In this document: piece by piece, positions 1-8,900 of the stretch | How positions within the stretch are numbered: the first letter of the stretch is position 1 | How the letters are laid out: the number at the start of each line of letters is the position of its first letter | From: Litorimonas sp964511495 | GTDB taxonomy: Bacteria > Pseudomonadota > Alphaproteobacteria > Caulobacterales > Maricaulaceae | Direction: 5' to 3' | Length of the DNA: 64,000 bases | NCBI GenBank assembly: GCA_964511495.1 | Contig: CAZEFT010000016.1 | Coordinates: 10,399 to 74,398 of the forward strand | Program-made: the position numbers and the translations under genes | The notes under the pieces: generated by a model | Databases searched by the model: none | The model's input: the letters and a program-made list of their open reading frames with translations, nothing else | What the model was told of the DNA's origin: nothing

Positions 1-322
1 TCACTAAAACCAATAGAAAAATCTGTGTCGACAGAGCCATGCCAATCATACCCAGACATAATAAAGGAATAACAATCAAAGTCACACACGCTGGTGTCAC
101 TCTATCAACGAGCTTTCCAACCCATGGAAGGCTCAAAGCGCTGCCCAGTGTGGCCACCATGTAAATGAGGCCGAACTCTCCATGCGATAAGGAATACTCG
201 GCCCTTATATCTCCTGCAAAAAGAGCAATGAAAAAAGTCTGTCCAAATGACGAAAAGAAGGTGAGTAAAAACCCACCCAAAATCCAGCGCAGATTATTTC
301 TGAGAAAGATTAAAAGGCTCAA
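1..322 (-). CDS. MFS transporter, N-terminal part (cut by window edge)
   Basis: Start of an inner-membrane transporter of the major facilitator superfamily; only about 107 residues lie in the window and the substrate cannot be told. The visible part has hydrophobic segments near residues 13-36, 50-66 and 77-98, with a GKLVDR loop (69-74) between the second and third that resembles MFS motif A. No ATG is available in this frame. The likely start is the TTG at 320-322, followed by a basic RNNLRW stretch before the first helix. The frame is the same as that of the upstream nitroreductase, whose TAA stop lies 28 bases before this TTG, so the two are probably co-transcribed. The family call is fairly safe; the start is inferred. 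Confidence 0.7.
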   Translation of the reverse strand, partial: MSLLIFLRNNLRWILGGFLLTFFSSFGQTFFIALFAGDIRAEYSLSHGEFGLIYMVATLGSALSLPWVGKLVDRVTPACVTLIVIPLLCLGMIGMALSTQIFLLVLV

Positions 323-349
323 AACAAGACGACCATACGCGATAAGGCC

Positions 350-1024
350 TTAATCCAAAAATGTCGAAATTTCAGAGAGTTCCTTTTTAACCAACGCATG
401 GGTGGGGACTTTTGCATCTTTGGCCGGATACCCCACAACCATCAGCACGAAGGGCTTTTCACTGTCAGGCCGCTCACATATTTCACGTAAAAACCCCATT
501 GGAGCGGGTGTATGGGTCAAAGTTCCCAAACCTGCGGAATGTAAAGCGGTGATAAGCATTCCCGTCGCTAATCCCACTGACTCCGTCACATAATAGTTCT
601 TTTTGTCTTGCCCTTTTTTCTCACCCCCGCGCCGCTGTGCAAAAACGGCGATGAGCCAAGGAGCTGTCTCTAAAAACGGTTTACGCGCATCCGTACCAAG
701 AGGGGCGAGTGCGTCTAGCCATTCTTCAGACGCACGCCCTCCATAAAACTCCGCCTCTTCCGCTTCGGCGGCAATACGGATTTTGCGTTTCACCTCAGCG
801 TTAGAAATCGCCACGAAATGCCATGGTTGATGATTGGCACCACTTGGCGCCGTCCCAGCCGCCTTGATACAGGTTTCAATCACATTACGCGGAATAGCTT
901 GATCAGAAAAATCACGGATAGTGCGGCGCGTCCTTAACGTTTGCAGTACGGCTTCGGCGCGCGCTTCCATCTCCTCAAGACTGACATCGTCATAATTTTC
1001 GAGGGGCACATATTCAGCGCTCAT
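350..1024 (-). CDS. Nitroreductase-fold flavoprotein resembling iodotyrosine deiodinase
   Basis: FMN-dependent enzyme of the nitroreductase superfamily, closest by eye to the iodotyrosine deiodinase/BluB branch. From the ATG at 1024 it is 224 residues. It has the RRTIRDF phosphate-binding start (near residue 33), the AGTAPSGANHQPW segment (56-68) typical of deiodinases, and an E-A-E-F-Y segment followed by a Lys before PFLETAPW. In deiodinases a Glu, Tyr and Lys at these places clamp the amino-acid substrate over the flavin. A TTG start at 1036 is possible, but ATG at 1024 overlaps the tdh stop as ATGA and is preferred. Being coupled to threonine catabolism fits an amino-acid-related substrate. 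Actual dehalogenation is inference. Confidence 0.8.
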   Translation of the reverse strand: MSAEYVPLENYDDVSLEEMEARAEAVLQTLRTRRTIRDFSDQAIPRNVIETCIKAAGTAPSGANHQPWHFVAISNAEVKRKIRIAAEAEEAEFYGGRASEEWLDALAPLGTDARKPFLETAPWLIAVFAQRRGGEKKGQDKKNYYVTESVGLATGMLITALHSAGLGTLTHTPAPMGFLREICERPDSEKPFVLMVVGYPAKDAKVPTHALVKKELSEISTFLD

Positions 1025-2067
1025 AAATTTGTCCAATCCAGTATCACTTTCCCAGTCTTGCCAGTTTCCATAAGATCAAAAGCTTTTTGAAATTCTGTGG
1101 CTTTAAATCGATGAGTAATCAGCGGAGACATATCCAAACCACTATCGATCATAGCAAGCATTTTATACCATGTTTCGTACATTTGCCGTCCGTAAATACC
1201 GCGTAGCGTAATCGCTTTGCCCACTATTTTTCCAAAATCGACAGGGAAAGGTTTGGCCGGAATACCAAGCATTGCGATATTCCCGCCCATTAACATGCAA
1301 TCCAACATTTGATTGAAAGCAGGTTCAGCACCACTCATTTCAAGACCGACATCAAACCCTTCATTCATGCCGATCTCACTCATGACAGTGCGCAGGTCCT
1401 CGGACATGGTATTGACCATGCGCGTGCGGTCGGTCAACGTCTTGGCAAAATCCAAGCGCCAGTCATTTATATCGGTCAAAACAATACGGCGTGCTCCGGC
1501 CCGTTCTGCGACGGCCGCCGCCATAATGCCGATTGGCCCTGCCCCCGTAATCAACACATCCTCACCGACCAGATCAAATGCCAAAGCCGTGTGCACTGCA
1601 TTGCCGAGAGGGTCAAGAATAGACGCAATCTCAAGCGGGAAATCCTGCCCTAAGGGGATAACGTTAAATTCCGGCAGTGCCAAATATTGCGCAAAAGCCC
1701 CCGGCAAATTGACTCCAATCCCTTTCGTATCAGGGTCCAAATGGAAGCGTCCGGCCCGTGCATTACGGGACTTCCGGCCAACAACATGACCCTCACCGCT
1801 CACGCGGTCACCGACTTTTACGCGGGTGACTGTGGAACCGACGGCAGCAACGCGACCGCCATATTCATGGCCGACAACCAGAGGCACAGGCACATTTTTT
1901 TGCGCCCAATCATCCCATTTATAAATATGCATATCCGTCCCACAAATAGCGGTGCGTTGAATTTCAATCAGCACTTCATTCGGAGATATTTCGGGTATTG
2001 GCACGTCTTGTATCCAAAGTCCTTTTTCGGCTTTGGCTTTGACAAGAGCTTTCATGGTTTCGGCCAT
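1021..2067 (-). CDS. tdh: L-threonine 3-dehydrogenase
   Basis: Zinc- and NAD-dependent oxidation of L-threonine to 2-amino-3-ketobutyrate, a medium-chain alcohol-dehydrogenase-type enzyme of 348 residues (E. coli Tdh is about 341). The catalytic zinc site is intact: CGTDMHIY near residue 43 and GHEYGG near 67. The Rossmann motif is seen as GAGPIG. The lobe that normally holds a second, structural zinc on four cysteines reads GRKSRNARAGRFHLDP, with none of the four Cys kept. The start overlaps the kbl stop as TAATG and its own stop overlaps the nitroreductase start as ATGA, so the three genes form one translationally coupled operon converting threonine to glycine and acetyl-CoA. Confidence 0.93.
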   Translation of the reverse strand: MAETMKALVKAKAEKGLWIQDVPIPEISPNEVLIEIQRTAICGTDMHIYKWDDWAQKNVPVPLVVGHEYGGRVAAVGSTVTRVKVGDRVSGEGHVVGRKSRNARAGRFHLDPDTKGIGVNLPGAFAQYLALPEFNVIPLGQDFPLEIASILDPLGNAVHTALAFDLVGEDVLITGAGPIGIMAAAVAERAGARRIVLTDINDWRLDFAKTLTDRTRMVNTMSEDLRTVMSEIGMNEGFDVGLEMSGAEPAFNQMLDCMLMGGNIAMLGIPAKPFPVDFGKIVGKAITLRGIYGRQMYETWYKMLAMIDSGLDMSPLITHRFKATEFQKAFDLMETGKTGKVILDWTNL

Positions 2068-3269
2068 TAGATCACTCCCAATTCTTTCCCGACCTTGATG
2101 AAGGCGGCAATGGTGCGATCAATTTGTTCTGGCGTATGTGCGGCGCTCATTTGTGTTCGAATGCGCGCTTGGCCTTTAGGTACAACAGGGAAGAAGAAAC
2201 CGATGACATAAATCCCTTCATCCAAGAGTTTTGCCGCCATATCCTGCGCAATATTAGCATCCCCGAGCATGACAGGAATGATAGGGTGTTCTCCTGCGGG
2301 TAATGTGAAGCCTGCCTCAGTCATCCCTTCGCGGAACTGTTTGGCATTGGCCTGCAAACGATCACGCAACTCGTCGCCATTTTTGGCTAGTTCAATCGCT
2401 TTCAAGCTCGCACCGACCAATCCAGGGGCCAAGGAGTTAGAAAACAAGTAAGGACGAGAGCGTTGGCGCAGCATGTCGACAATAGATTGTCTCGCGCATG
2501 TGAAACCGCCCATAGCGCCGCCAAGCGCCTTGCCCAAAGTTCCGGTCAGGATATCAACGTCACCTTCCACACCGCGATAGGCCGCTGAGCCGCGTCCCCC
2601 TTCTCCCAAAAAGCCCGTAGCATGACAATCATCCACCATTAATAGCGCACCGAACTCCTTCTTAAGCGCTACAATCTCATCAAGCTTCGCAATAGTACCG
2701 TCCATGGAGAACACACCATCTGTAGCAATTAGAATATGGCGGGCTCCAGCGTCTTTTGCGGCTTCTAATTGAGCTCGCAAATCAGTCATGTCAGAGGTTT
2801 TAAACCGGAACCGTTTGGCCTTGCACAAACGAATGCCGTCAATGATAGAGGCGTGATTCAGAGCATCCGAAATAATCGCATCTTCCGGGCCGAGCAAAGG
2901 TTCAAACACACCACCATTGGCATCGAAACAAGCCGCATAAAGGATAGTATCTTCAAAACCGAGCCAGTCGGCTAAGCTCTTTTCCAATTTTCGATGTTGT
3001 GCCTGCGTCCCACAAATAAAGCGCACAGACGCCATGCCAAAACCATGTTCTTGAGTCGCGGCATTTGAGGCAGCAATAAGGTCTGGATGATTTGCCAATC
3101 CTAAATAATTGTTGGCGCAAAAATTCAAAACATCTTGCGTCTTGCCATTTTGGGTGATTTCGATGTCGGATGATTGGTCACTGGTGATAAGGCGTTCGCT
3201 TTTCCACAAACCCTCAGCCTTTATCGCCTCTAATTCCTTATCCAGATCCGTGTAAAAACTCTCAGACAT
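2067..3269 (-). CDS. kbl: 2-amino-3-ketobutyrate CoA ligase (glycine C-acetyltransferase)
   Basis: PLP enzyme that cleaves 2-amino-3-ketobutyrate with CoA to glycine and acetyl-CoA, the second step after Tdh. It belongs to the alpha-oxoamine synthase family; the aldehyde-binding lysine is in GTLGKALGG, preceded by the DDCHATGFLG aspartate/histidine motif. At 400 residues it matches the family length. I start it at MSESFYTDLDKEL (ATG at 3267-3269), which has a strong AAGAGAAGAG ribosome binding site; an upstream in-frame extension looks spurious. It is first gene of the kbl-tdh-nitroreductase operon, divergent from the glycosylase gene. Confidence 0.95.
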   Translation of the reverse strand: MSESFYTDLDKELEAIKAEGLWKSERLITSDQSSDIEITQNGKTQDVLNFCANNYLGLANHPDLIAASNAATQEHGFGMASVRFICGTQAQHRKLEKSLADWLGFEDTILYAACFDANGGVFEPLLGPEDAIISDALNHASIIDGIRLCKAKRFRFKTSDMTDLRAQLEAAKDAGARHILIATDGVFSMDGTIAKLDEIVALKKEFGALLMVDDCHATGFLGEGGRGSAAYRGVEGDVDILTGTLGKALGGAMGGFTCARQSIVDMLRQRSRPYLFSNSLAPGLVGASLKAIELAKNGDELRDRLQANAKQFREGMTEAGFTLPAGEHPIIPVMLGDANIAQDMAAKLLDEGIYVIGFFFPVVPKGQARIRTQMSAAHTPEQIDRTIAAFIKVGKELGVI

Positions 3270-3357
3270 ATCAATTCTCTTCTCTTTTGGCGTAATCGAG
3301 TGTATTTTGACAACCAATAGCAGTGTCACGCATTAAACTAGTTCTATCCGAGACGAA

Positions 3358-3987
3358 ATGGAAAATATTTTGCCTTCTACTCAAAAGATTGAGAGCCTGT
3401 TTGAAACAATTCGCCAATGCGATATCTGCCGCTATGCTCAACCTCCTCTGCCTGTTCAACCAAACCCAATCATTCAAGGTCATCTCCAATCCAAAATACG
3501 GATTATCGGGCAAGCGCCGGGAACACTCGCCCATGCGAGTTCCATTCCGTTTAGCGATCCGAGCGGACGGCGCTTGCGAGATTGGCTAGGCGTCGAAGAA
3601 GCCGCCTTTTACAATCCCGAATTCTTTGCCATCACCCCCATGGGCTTTTGCTTTCCGGGGCAGGACAAGCATGGCGGCGATTTACCCCCTCGAAAGGAAT
3701 GTGCTCCGATTTGGCAGGATAAGGTAAGCCAAGCCCTCCCAAATGTAGAGCTGACTCTATTGGTGGGTATGTATGCTGTGAAACATTATCTTGGAGCTCA
3801 AGCCGAGCGAACTTTGACAGACACAGTCAGAAAATGGGAAAGTTTTGGCCCGTCCCTTATGCCTCTGCCTCACCCAAGCTGGCGAAATAATGCGTGGATT
3901 AAAAGACATGACTGGTTCGCCGAAGAGTTAGACATTTTAAAGCGGCGCGTTAGGAGCATTATCGGGCCCGAGAATACGAAATCTTGA
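3358..3987 (+). CDS. Uracil-DNA glycosylase superfamily protein with Fe-S cluster ligands
   Basis: Predicted base-excision enzyme of the Fe-S uracil-DNA glycosylase group (COG1573-like), 209 residues. Motif 1 is GQAPG (51-55) in place of the usual GEAPG, and motif 2 is PHPSW (171-175). Four cysteines are placed as the cluster ligands of family 4/5 enzymes: C21 and C24 (CDIC), then C98 and C115 spaced as in CRPP...C. The proline-rich stretch GRRLRDWLG (70-78) is also family-like. Its 3-prime end overlaps the convergent pbpC gene by 51 bases. Substrate range (uracil alone or other deaminated bases) cannot be read from sequence. Confidence 0.82.
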   Translation: MENILPSTQKIESLFETIRQCDICRYAQPPLPVQPNPIIQGHLQSKIRIIGQAPGTLAHASSIPFSDPSGRRLRDWLGVEEAAFYNPEFFAITPMGFCFPGQDKHGGDLPPRKECAPIWQDKVSQALPNVELTLLVGMYAVKHYLGAQAERTLTDTVRKWESFGPSLMPLPHPSWRNNAWIKRHDWFAEELDILKRRVRSIIGPENTKS

Positions 3988-5988
3988 CTTTGCAACCTGC
4001 CCGTCCTCATCGACGACTTTCAGCGTATAAAACCCTGCACTCGGCGGTATGAAATCCGCCGCACCATATTGCACAGAGAGCTTTTCTCCATTCACATAGA
4101 AGCGTAAGTCTTTATCCGATTGCGCCCGCAAAGTGACGGATTTCTTCCGCCTGCTCACCAAAATTTCACTTCTATCGGCGGGGAAGGAAATTTGCGGTCC
4201 TTGATCCAATATCGTTTTGAAAGGTAAAGCATCGGAGCGCGTCGTTCGTGGAATAGAGGCTACATTCCATGAGGTCTCTGTTTGCCCCTCCAGACGGTCA
4301 AAAATATCAAACAAAAGCGGCGCGGCGGATTTTCGACCCGTATCACCGGGGCGCGGCGCACCGTCCGGACGACCCACCCAAACAATAACAGTATAGTCCT
4401 GCGTATAGCCCGCCGCCCAACTGTCTCTCGCCCCATATGACGTTCCAGTTTTATAGGCGATAGGCGCTCGTCCTTTGACTAATTGTCCCGGCACACGGCC
4501 TTTGGGAGGCGTTGCGTCAGCCAAAATTGAGGTGATGTTTTGTGCTGTTTCTGCGGAAAAAAGACGCAATGACTTTTCGGAATCCGCTATTGTTTCACGT
4601 ATCCAATTCAAAGGTTTTGCAACGCCACCATCCGCCAAGGCCGCGTAAAGGACAGCGAGGTCATTTGCTGTCATACCCGCCCCGCCTAAAGCCAGAGACA
4701 AGCCTGTGTCTTCGCTTCGTTGTGTAGGCAAATGCGGTGCAGCACCCGCTGAAACTAATAGCGACTCAAATCTGGCAGGACCAATCTGTTCCAGTGCCGC
4801 AACCGCGGGTACGTTCAAAGAATGCTTTAAGGCATCATCCAAACGGACACGTCCATAATATCGGCGATTGAAATTTTCTGGTTGATAAGCTCCAAAACGT
4901 GTCGGCGCATCCCGAATGGCACTGGCCCCATTCGCCTCACCATCGCTCATCGCAACAGCATAGATAAAAGGTTTAAGTGTCGATCCGGGTGACCTTATGG
5001 CTTTTGCCAAGTCTAACCACCCTCCCTCATGTTGTCGTTCCCCAGCACTCACATGAGCCACGACATTTCGGCTCACATTTTCTACGACTAAAACGGAAGC
5101 ATTAAGTTGTGATGTTTCCGTCTCAAGGGCAGTTTGCAAAATTTGATGGGCCGCATTTTGAATGTCCGTATTAATATAACTGTGAAGGGACTGCGCTCGG
5201 CTCATCAGCAAGGGAGCGCCAATAGAATCATCCGAAGGAAATGAGTAAAATTTATGAGGAACAGGGACAGTTTTGGCTTCTTCGGCGTGAAGAGAAGACA
5301 AGAGACCCGCCTTGCTCAGTTTGTCTAATATCCTGTCGCGGCCGGCTTTCGCGGCCACGGGATGACGGTCTGGGCGTCTGGATTCGGGCGCTTGTGGGAG
5401 CGCCACCAATAAAGCAATTTCATCCCATGTCAGAGATTGTGGTGTTTTGCCGAAATATTTCCAGCTCGCAGCCTCAACGCCCTGAATATTCCCTCCATAA
5501 GAAATACGGGTCAAATATTGGGACAAAATCTCATCTTTTGAGAAAACCAACTCGTATTTCAGCGCAGCAAAGGCTTCTATCGCTTTGGATTTCACAACAC
5601 GAGGGCGCGGCTCATATTGGCGGACGAGCTGCATCGTCAAAGTCGACGCACCGGAAACAATCTGCCCTTTGTCATGCCATGATTTCAGCGCCCGCAAAAT
5701 CGCGGGCATATCGACACCGCTATGTGAGAAGAAGCGTTCATCCTCAATGGCGAGCACGGCACTGATATAATTGGGGTCTATCTTGTCTAGGTGTGCTTGA
5801 AATCGCCAATAATTATCCGCTGTGGCTTTGCGCACCAGAACTTGGTCATGTGTGTCATAAAGCGTCTGGGCCATGCCCATACGAACATCATCAGACGCAA
5901 TCGGGAATAAGATGACGGCGAGAATAACACCCCACGCAAAGACAAGGCTTCGGCTGAGCCATTTCGGATATTTTTGACGATGCAGCAA
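3937..5988 (-). CDS. pbpC: Penicillin-binding protein 1C (glycosyltransferase plus transpeptidase)
   Basis: Bifunctional class A PBP of the 1C type, 683 residues, anchored by one helix at about 13-32. The GT51 domain follows with the IEDERFFSHSGVD catalytic segment (E82). The penicillin-binding domain has SxxK at S336-T-L-K339 and KTGTS from K513. The last 90 or so residues form a beta-rich BiPBP_C-type tail. No ATG is placed sensibly, so the start is taken as the TTG at 5986-5988, one base after the alpha-2-macroglobulin stop, implying coupled translation. PBP1C and a bacterial alpha-2-macroglobulin are a known gene pair thought to guard and repair the wall when the periplasm is breached. 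Confidence 0.92.
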   Translation of the reverse strand: MLHRQKYPKWLSRSLVFAWGVILAVILFPIASDDVRMGMAQTLYDTHDQVLVRKATADNYWRFQAHLDKIDPNYISAVLAIEDERFFSHSGVDMPAILRALKSWHDKGQIVSGASTLTMQLVRQYEPRPRVVKSKAIEAFAALKYELVFSKDEILSQYLTRISYGGNIQGVEAASWKYFGKTPQSLTWDEIALLVALPQAPESRRPDRHPVAAKAGRDRILDKLSKAGLLSSLHAEEAKTVPVPHKFYSFPSDDSIGAPLLMSRAQSLHSYINTDIQNAAHQILQTALETETSQLNASVLVVENVSRNVVAHVSAGERQHEGGWLDLAKAIRSPGSTLKPFIYAVAMSDGEANGASAIRDAPTRFGAYQPENFNRRYYGRVRLDDALKHSLNVPAVAALEQIGPARFESLLVSAGAAPHLPTQRSEDTGLSLALGGAGMTANDLAVLYAALADGGVAKPLNWIRETIADSEKSLRLFSAETAQNITSILADATPPKGRVPGQLVKGRAPIAYKTGTSYGARDSWAAGYTQDYTVIVWVGRPDGAPRPGDTGRKSAAPLLFDIFDRLEGQTETSWNVASIPRTTRSDALPFKTILDQGPQISFPADRSEILVSRRKKSVTLRAQSDKDLRFYVNGEKLSVQYGAADFIPPSAGFYTLKVVDEDGQVAKSRFRILGPDNAPNAPL

Positions 5989-5989
5989 A

Positions 5990-8900
5990 TTAGAGACTGC
6001 CAGAACCGCTCACGCGCAAGCGCGTGGCCTGTGTACGCCCGCGAATATCGGGGCGGTACATATCTTCAGCCACTGCGCCGGGGAAGATAAAGTCCCCTTC
6101 CGTCACGGCCCGTACAATATAGGCCACAACCAGATCACTGCTGTCCCATCGACTCAAACGTTCAGAGACAACAACTCTATCATCACGGGCTTCAGCCAGA
6201 TCCAAATCACGAATTTTTCCAACAAAATCATAGAGGCTATCAGGCTTAGTTTCTGCCTCGGTCAATATACTCTCTATTTCCAAGCCTGCTGGCAATAAAT
6301 CTGCCAATACAACCATCGCAGAACGATTTTGACTCGGGTCGATAGTGACACGAATAATCGCCCGGTCCCCTTTTGTGAGGCTTGTCAGTGGCAGGAGCTC
6401 TCCTGTCATGGAGAACATCTCTTTCTTAAGCGCATAGCCTTCTGAAACCTCGCCGGGGTCAGTATCAGGCAAGCCTCTAATCATCTCAGAGACCCAAACT
6501 GTCTGCTCTCCCATATTCGTGAAGTTTTTACCCCCACCGATTTTAGAACCAATAATATCGGCGGTTTGTGATAGTTTTGACGTTACGAAATTCAAATCTT
6601 CAGATTGAACCGAAATCGGGTCATTCGACGCATCCAGTGCGGCAATCATCCGCACGAGATAGGCTTGTTCCTGAGTATTCAGGTAATCGCCTTCTTGGAC
6701 GGACGCCCCGATATAACCCAGTAGATCACCCGCTTGTTCATCAGGCAGATAGTCATTTGCCACCGCTAAAATCGCCGCCGCATTGCGCAAGCCCGAAGCA
6801 TAATAGTCGTCCTTATTCGGCGTACCCGATTTCAAATTCGCCAAGGATTGGGTGAATAAGACGCTCGCACGGCGCTGATCATCAATGCGTGATAAGGCAG
6901 TTGCCAAATAAGCCAAAGCGAGCGGGTCTTTTATCTCTTTGGCCTGATTATCCGCCAAATAACGTAAATCTGGCACGTCAGTTTTATCGGCGAGCGATAA
7001 AACATAATGCGCATAGGCAGCACGCTCATAACGACGGGTATCATTGGATAGACCACGGGAATTCGACCATCCATAATTGTAATCCAAATCCAGACTGGAA
7101 TAACGATTGGGGTCAGCCAATTTCTGGGCTGCAGAAATGGCTTTCTCCAAAGCATCTTTCGGCACCGATTGGCCTCGGGCCTCCGCCAAAATAAGGAATT
7201 CTGTCACATAGAGTTGTAACCACGGCGAACTATTGCTGTCGCCAACGCGCCACAGCCCAAAAGCGCCCTGCCCATCTTGCCGCGCTACGAGGCGCTTGAT
7301 GGCTAAGTCCACACGGGCGGCCCTTTGCGGTTCACTTAAATCTTTCAAACCGCCCAACTCAGAGACAAAGAGCAGCGGCATGGCGCGGCTCGTTGTCTGC
7401 TCTGTGCAACCATATGGATAGGCAGAAAGCGACTTAATATAACTTTGCGCATTCAATCCCGGCAGGTTGGAGACTGAGACGCTTACATCTGTTGCGGCAG
7501 GGATAAATCCGCTCAAACGTTCGGCAGAAAGGCTGTAACCTTCTCCCGGCGCTAAACGGGTTAATCTCTTTTCTGTTCTTGGACGGAAAGGTGACCGGGT
7601 CTCGATTTGCAGAGATTTAGACAAAGCAAAATCATTCTGCGCTGTCAGCCGGATATCCACATCAGAAACGCCCAAATCATTGGATACAATTGAGAAGCCC
7701 ACATCTTTTCTCGCATTCCGTATCAAATCAAAGGTGGTTTGATTGTCTTGCGCCGCCAAGTCAGAGTTTAAGGAAAGTTGATATACGCCTTCAGGGCCAT
7801 CCAGATTATCGACACTAACCGTGGCCATGGCTTTATCGCCTGGCGCAAGGAAGCGCGGTAAGCCGACAATTATAGGAACCGGGTCGCGTACAACCAACTC
7901 GCCTTCACCGCTGCCTACGGATTTATCTGACCACGCTGTGGCCATCAGACGAAGACGGCCTTGGAAATCCGGAATAACGAAAGAGGCCGTAGCCTTTCCG
8001 TTTTTCAAACGGATGGGGCCTGAATAGAGTGAGACCGTTTTTTCCGGGATCACACTTAAGCCTGCACCGCCGACACTATCGCCCCCTTGAGGTAATATCG
8101 CAGCCACGCCCAAATTTGGATTGAGCAATCGCGAGTAATCATCACGAATATCAAGGCCAAACGCCTTTTTACCGAAGAAGTACGCTGCCGCATCGGGAGC
8201 ATCATACTGGGTGAGCTGCAATATGCCCTCATCGACTGCTGCGATATTAATCCAAGCCGTTTCATTACCGGACAATCCACTGACAGAGACGGGTAAGTCG
8301 AGAGTTTGACTTGGTTGGATGACGTCAGGCGCATTAAAAGTAACATCCAGAACCTGATCAGAGCGGTCCAAAGCGATATAACTTAGGCCTGCAGCGCGGC
8401 GTTGAATGGCCGCCCCGCGACTATCTTCTGGCGTGTAAAGCGTGAGCATGGCGTAGACGCTGTCCCCCCATGACTTATTGAACTTCAAGGTCAACTCGGA
8501 CTCGCCTTCTGGCAAAACAACAGATTGAATGGACTGTACGGATTCATTGGCAATCACCAAATCGCCACGCCCGGCATAAGGCGCATTGACTGAAAGTGTG
8601 ATTGTGTCTCCGCCTTTCACGGTTTCTTCGACTTTGCCCATAACGATGCGGTCTGGCGCGTCCGAACCATTTCCGGGTCTGGCCCAACCTACATTAAATC
8701 GAATAGCCCCCTTCTCGCCAGTGGGAGACAAGGCTTCGAGCCTATATTGACCGCGCGGCAATGTCCGGCTCCATTGGGCCGGGGCATTATCAAGGCTCAA
8801 TGTGCCATTAGCCAGCGCGACCTCTGACACATCTTTGCGGTAACGCCACCGTCCGTTTTCACGATACCACTGGAAGTCATGAATTTCTTCAAATAAGCGC

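Noticed and set aside
3271..3534. Minus-strand frame opposite the start of the glycosylase gene
   Set aside because: Overlaps both kbl upstream sequence and the glycosylase N-terminus; no protein features.
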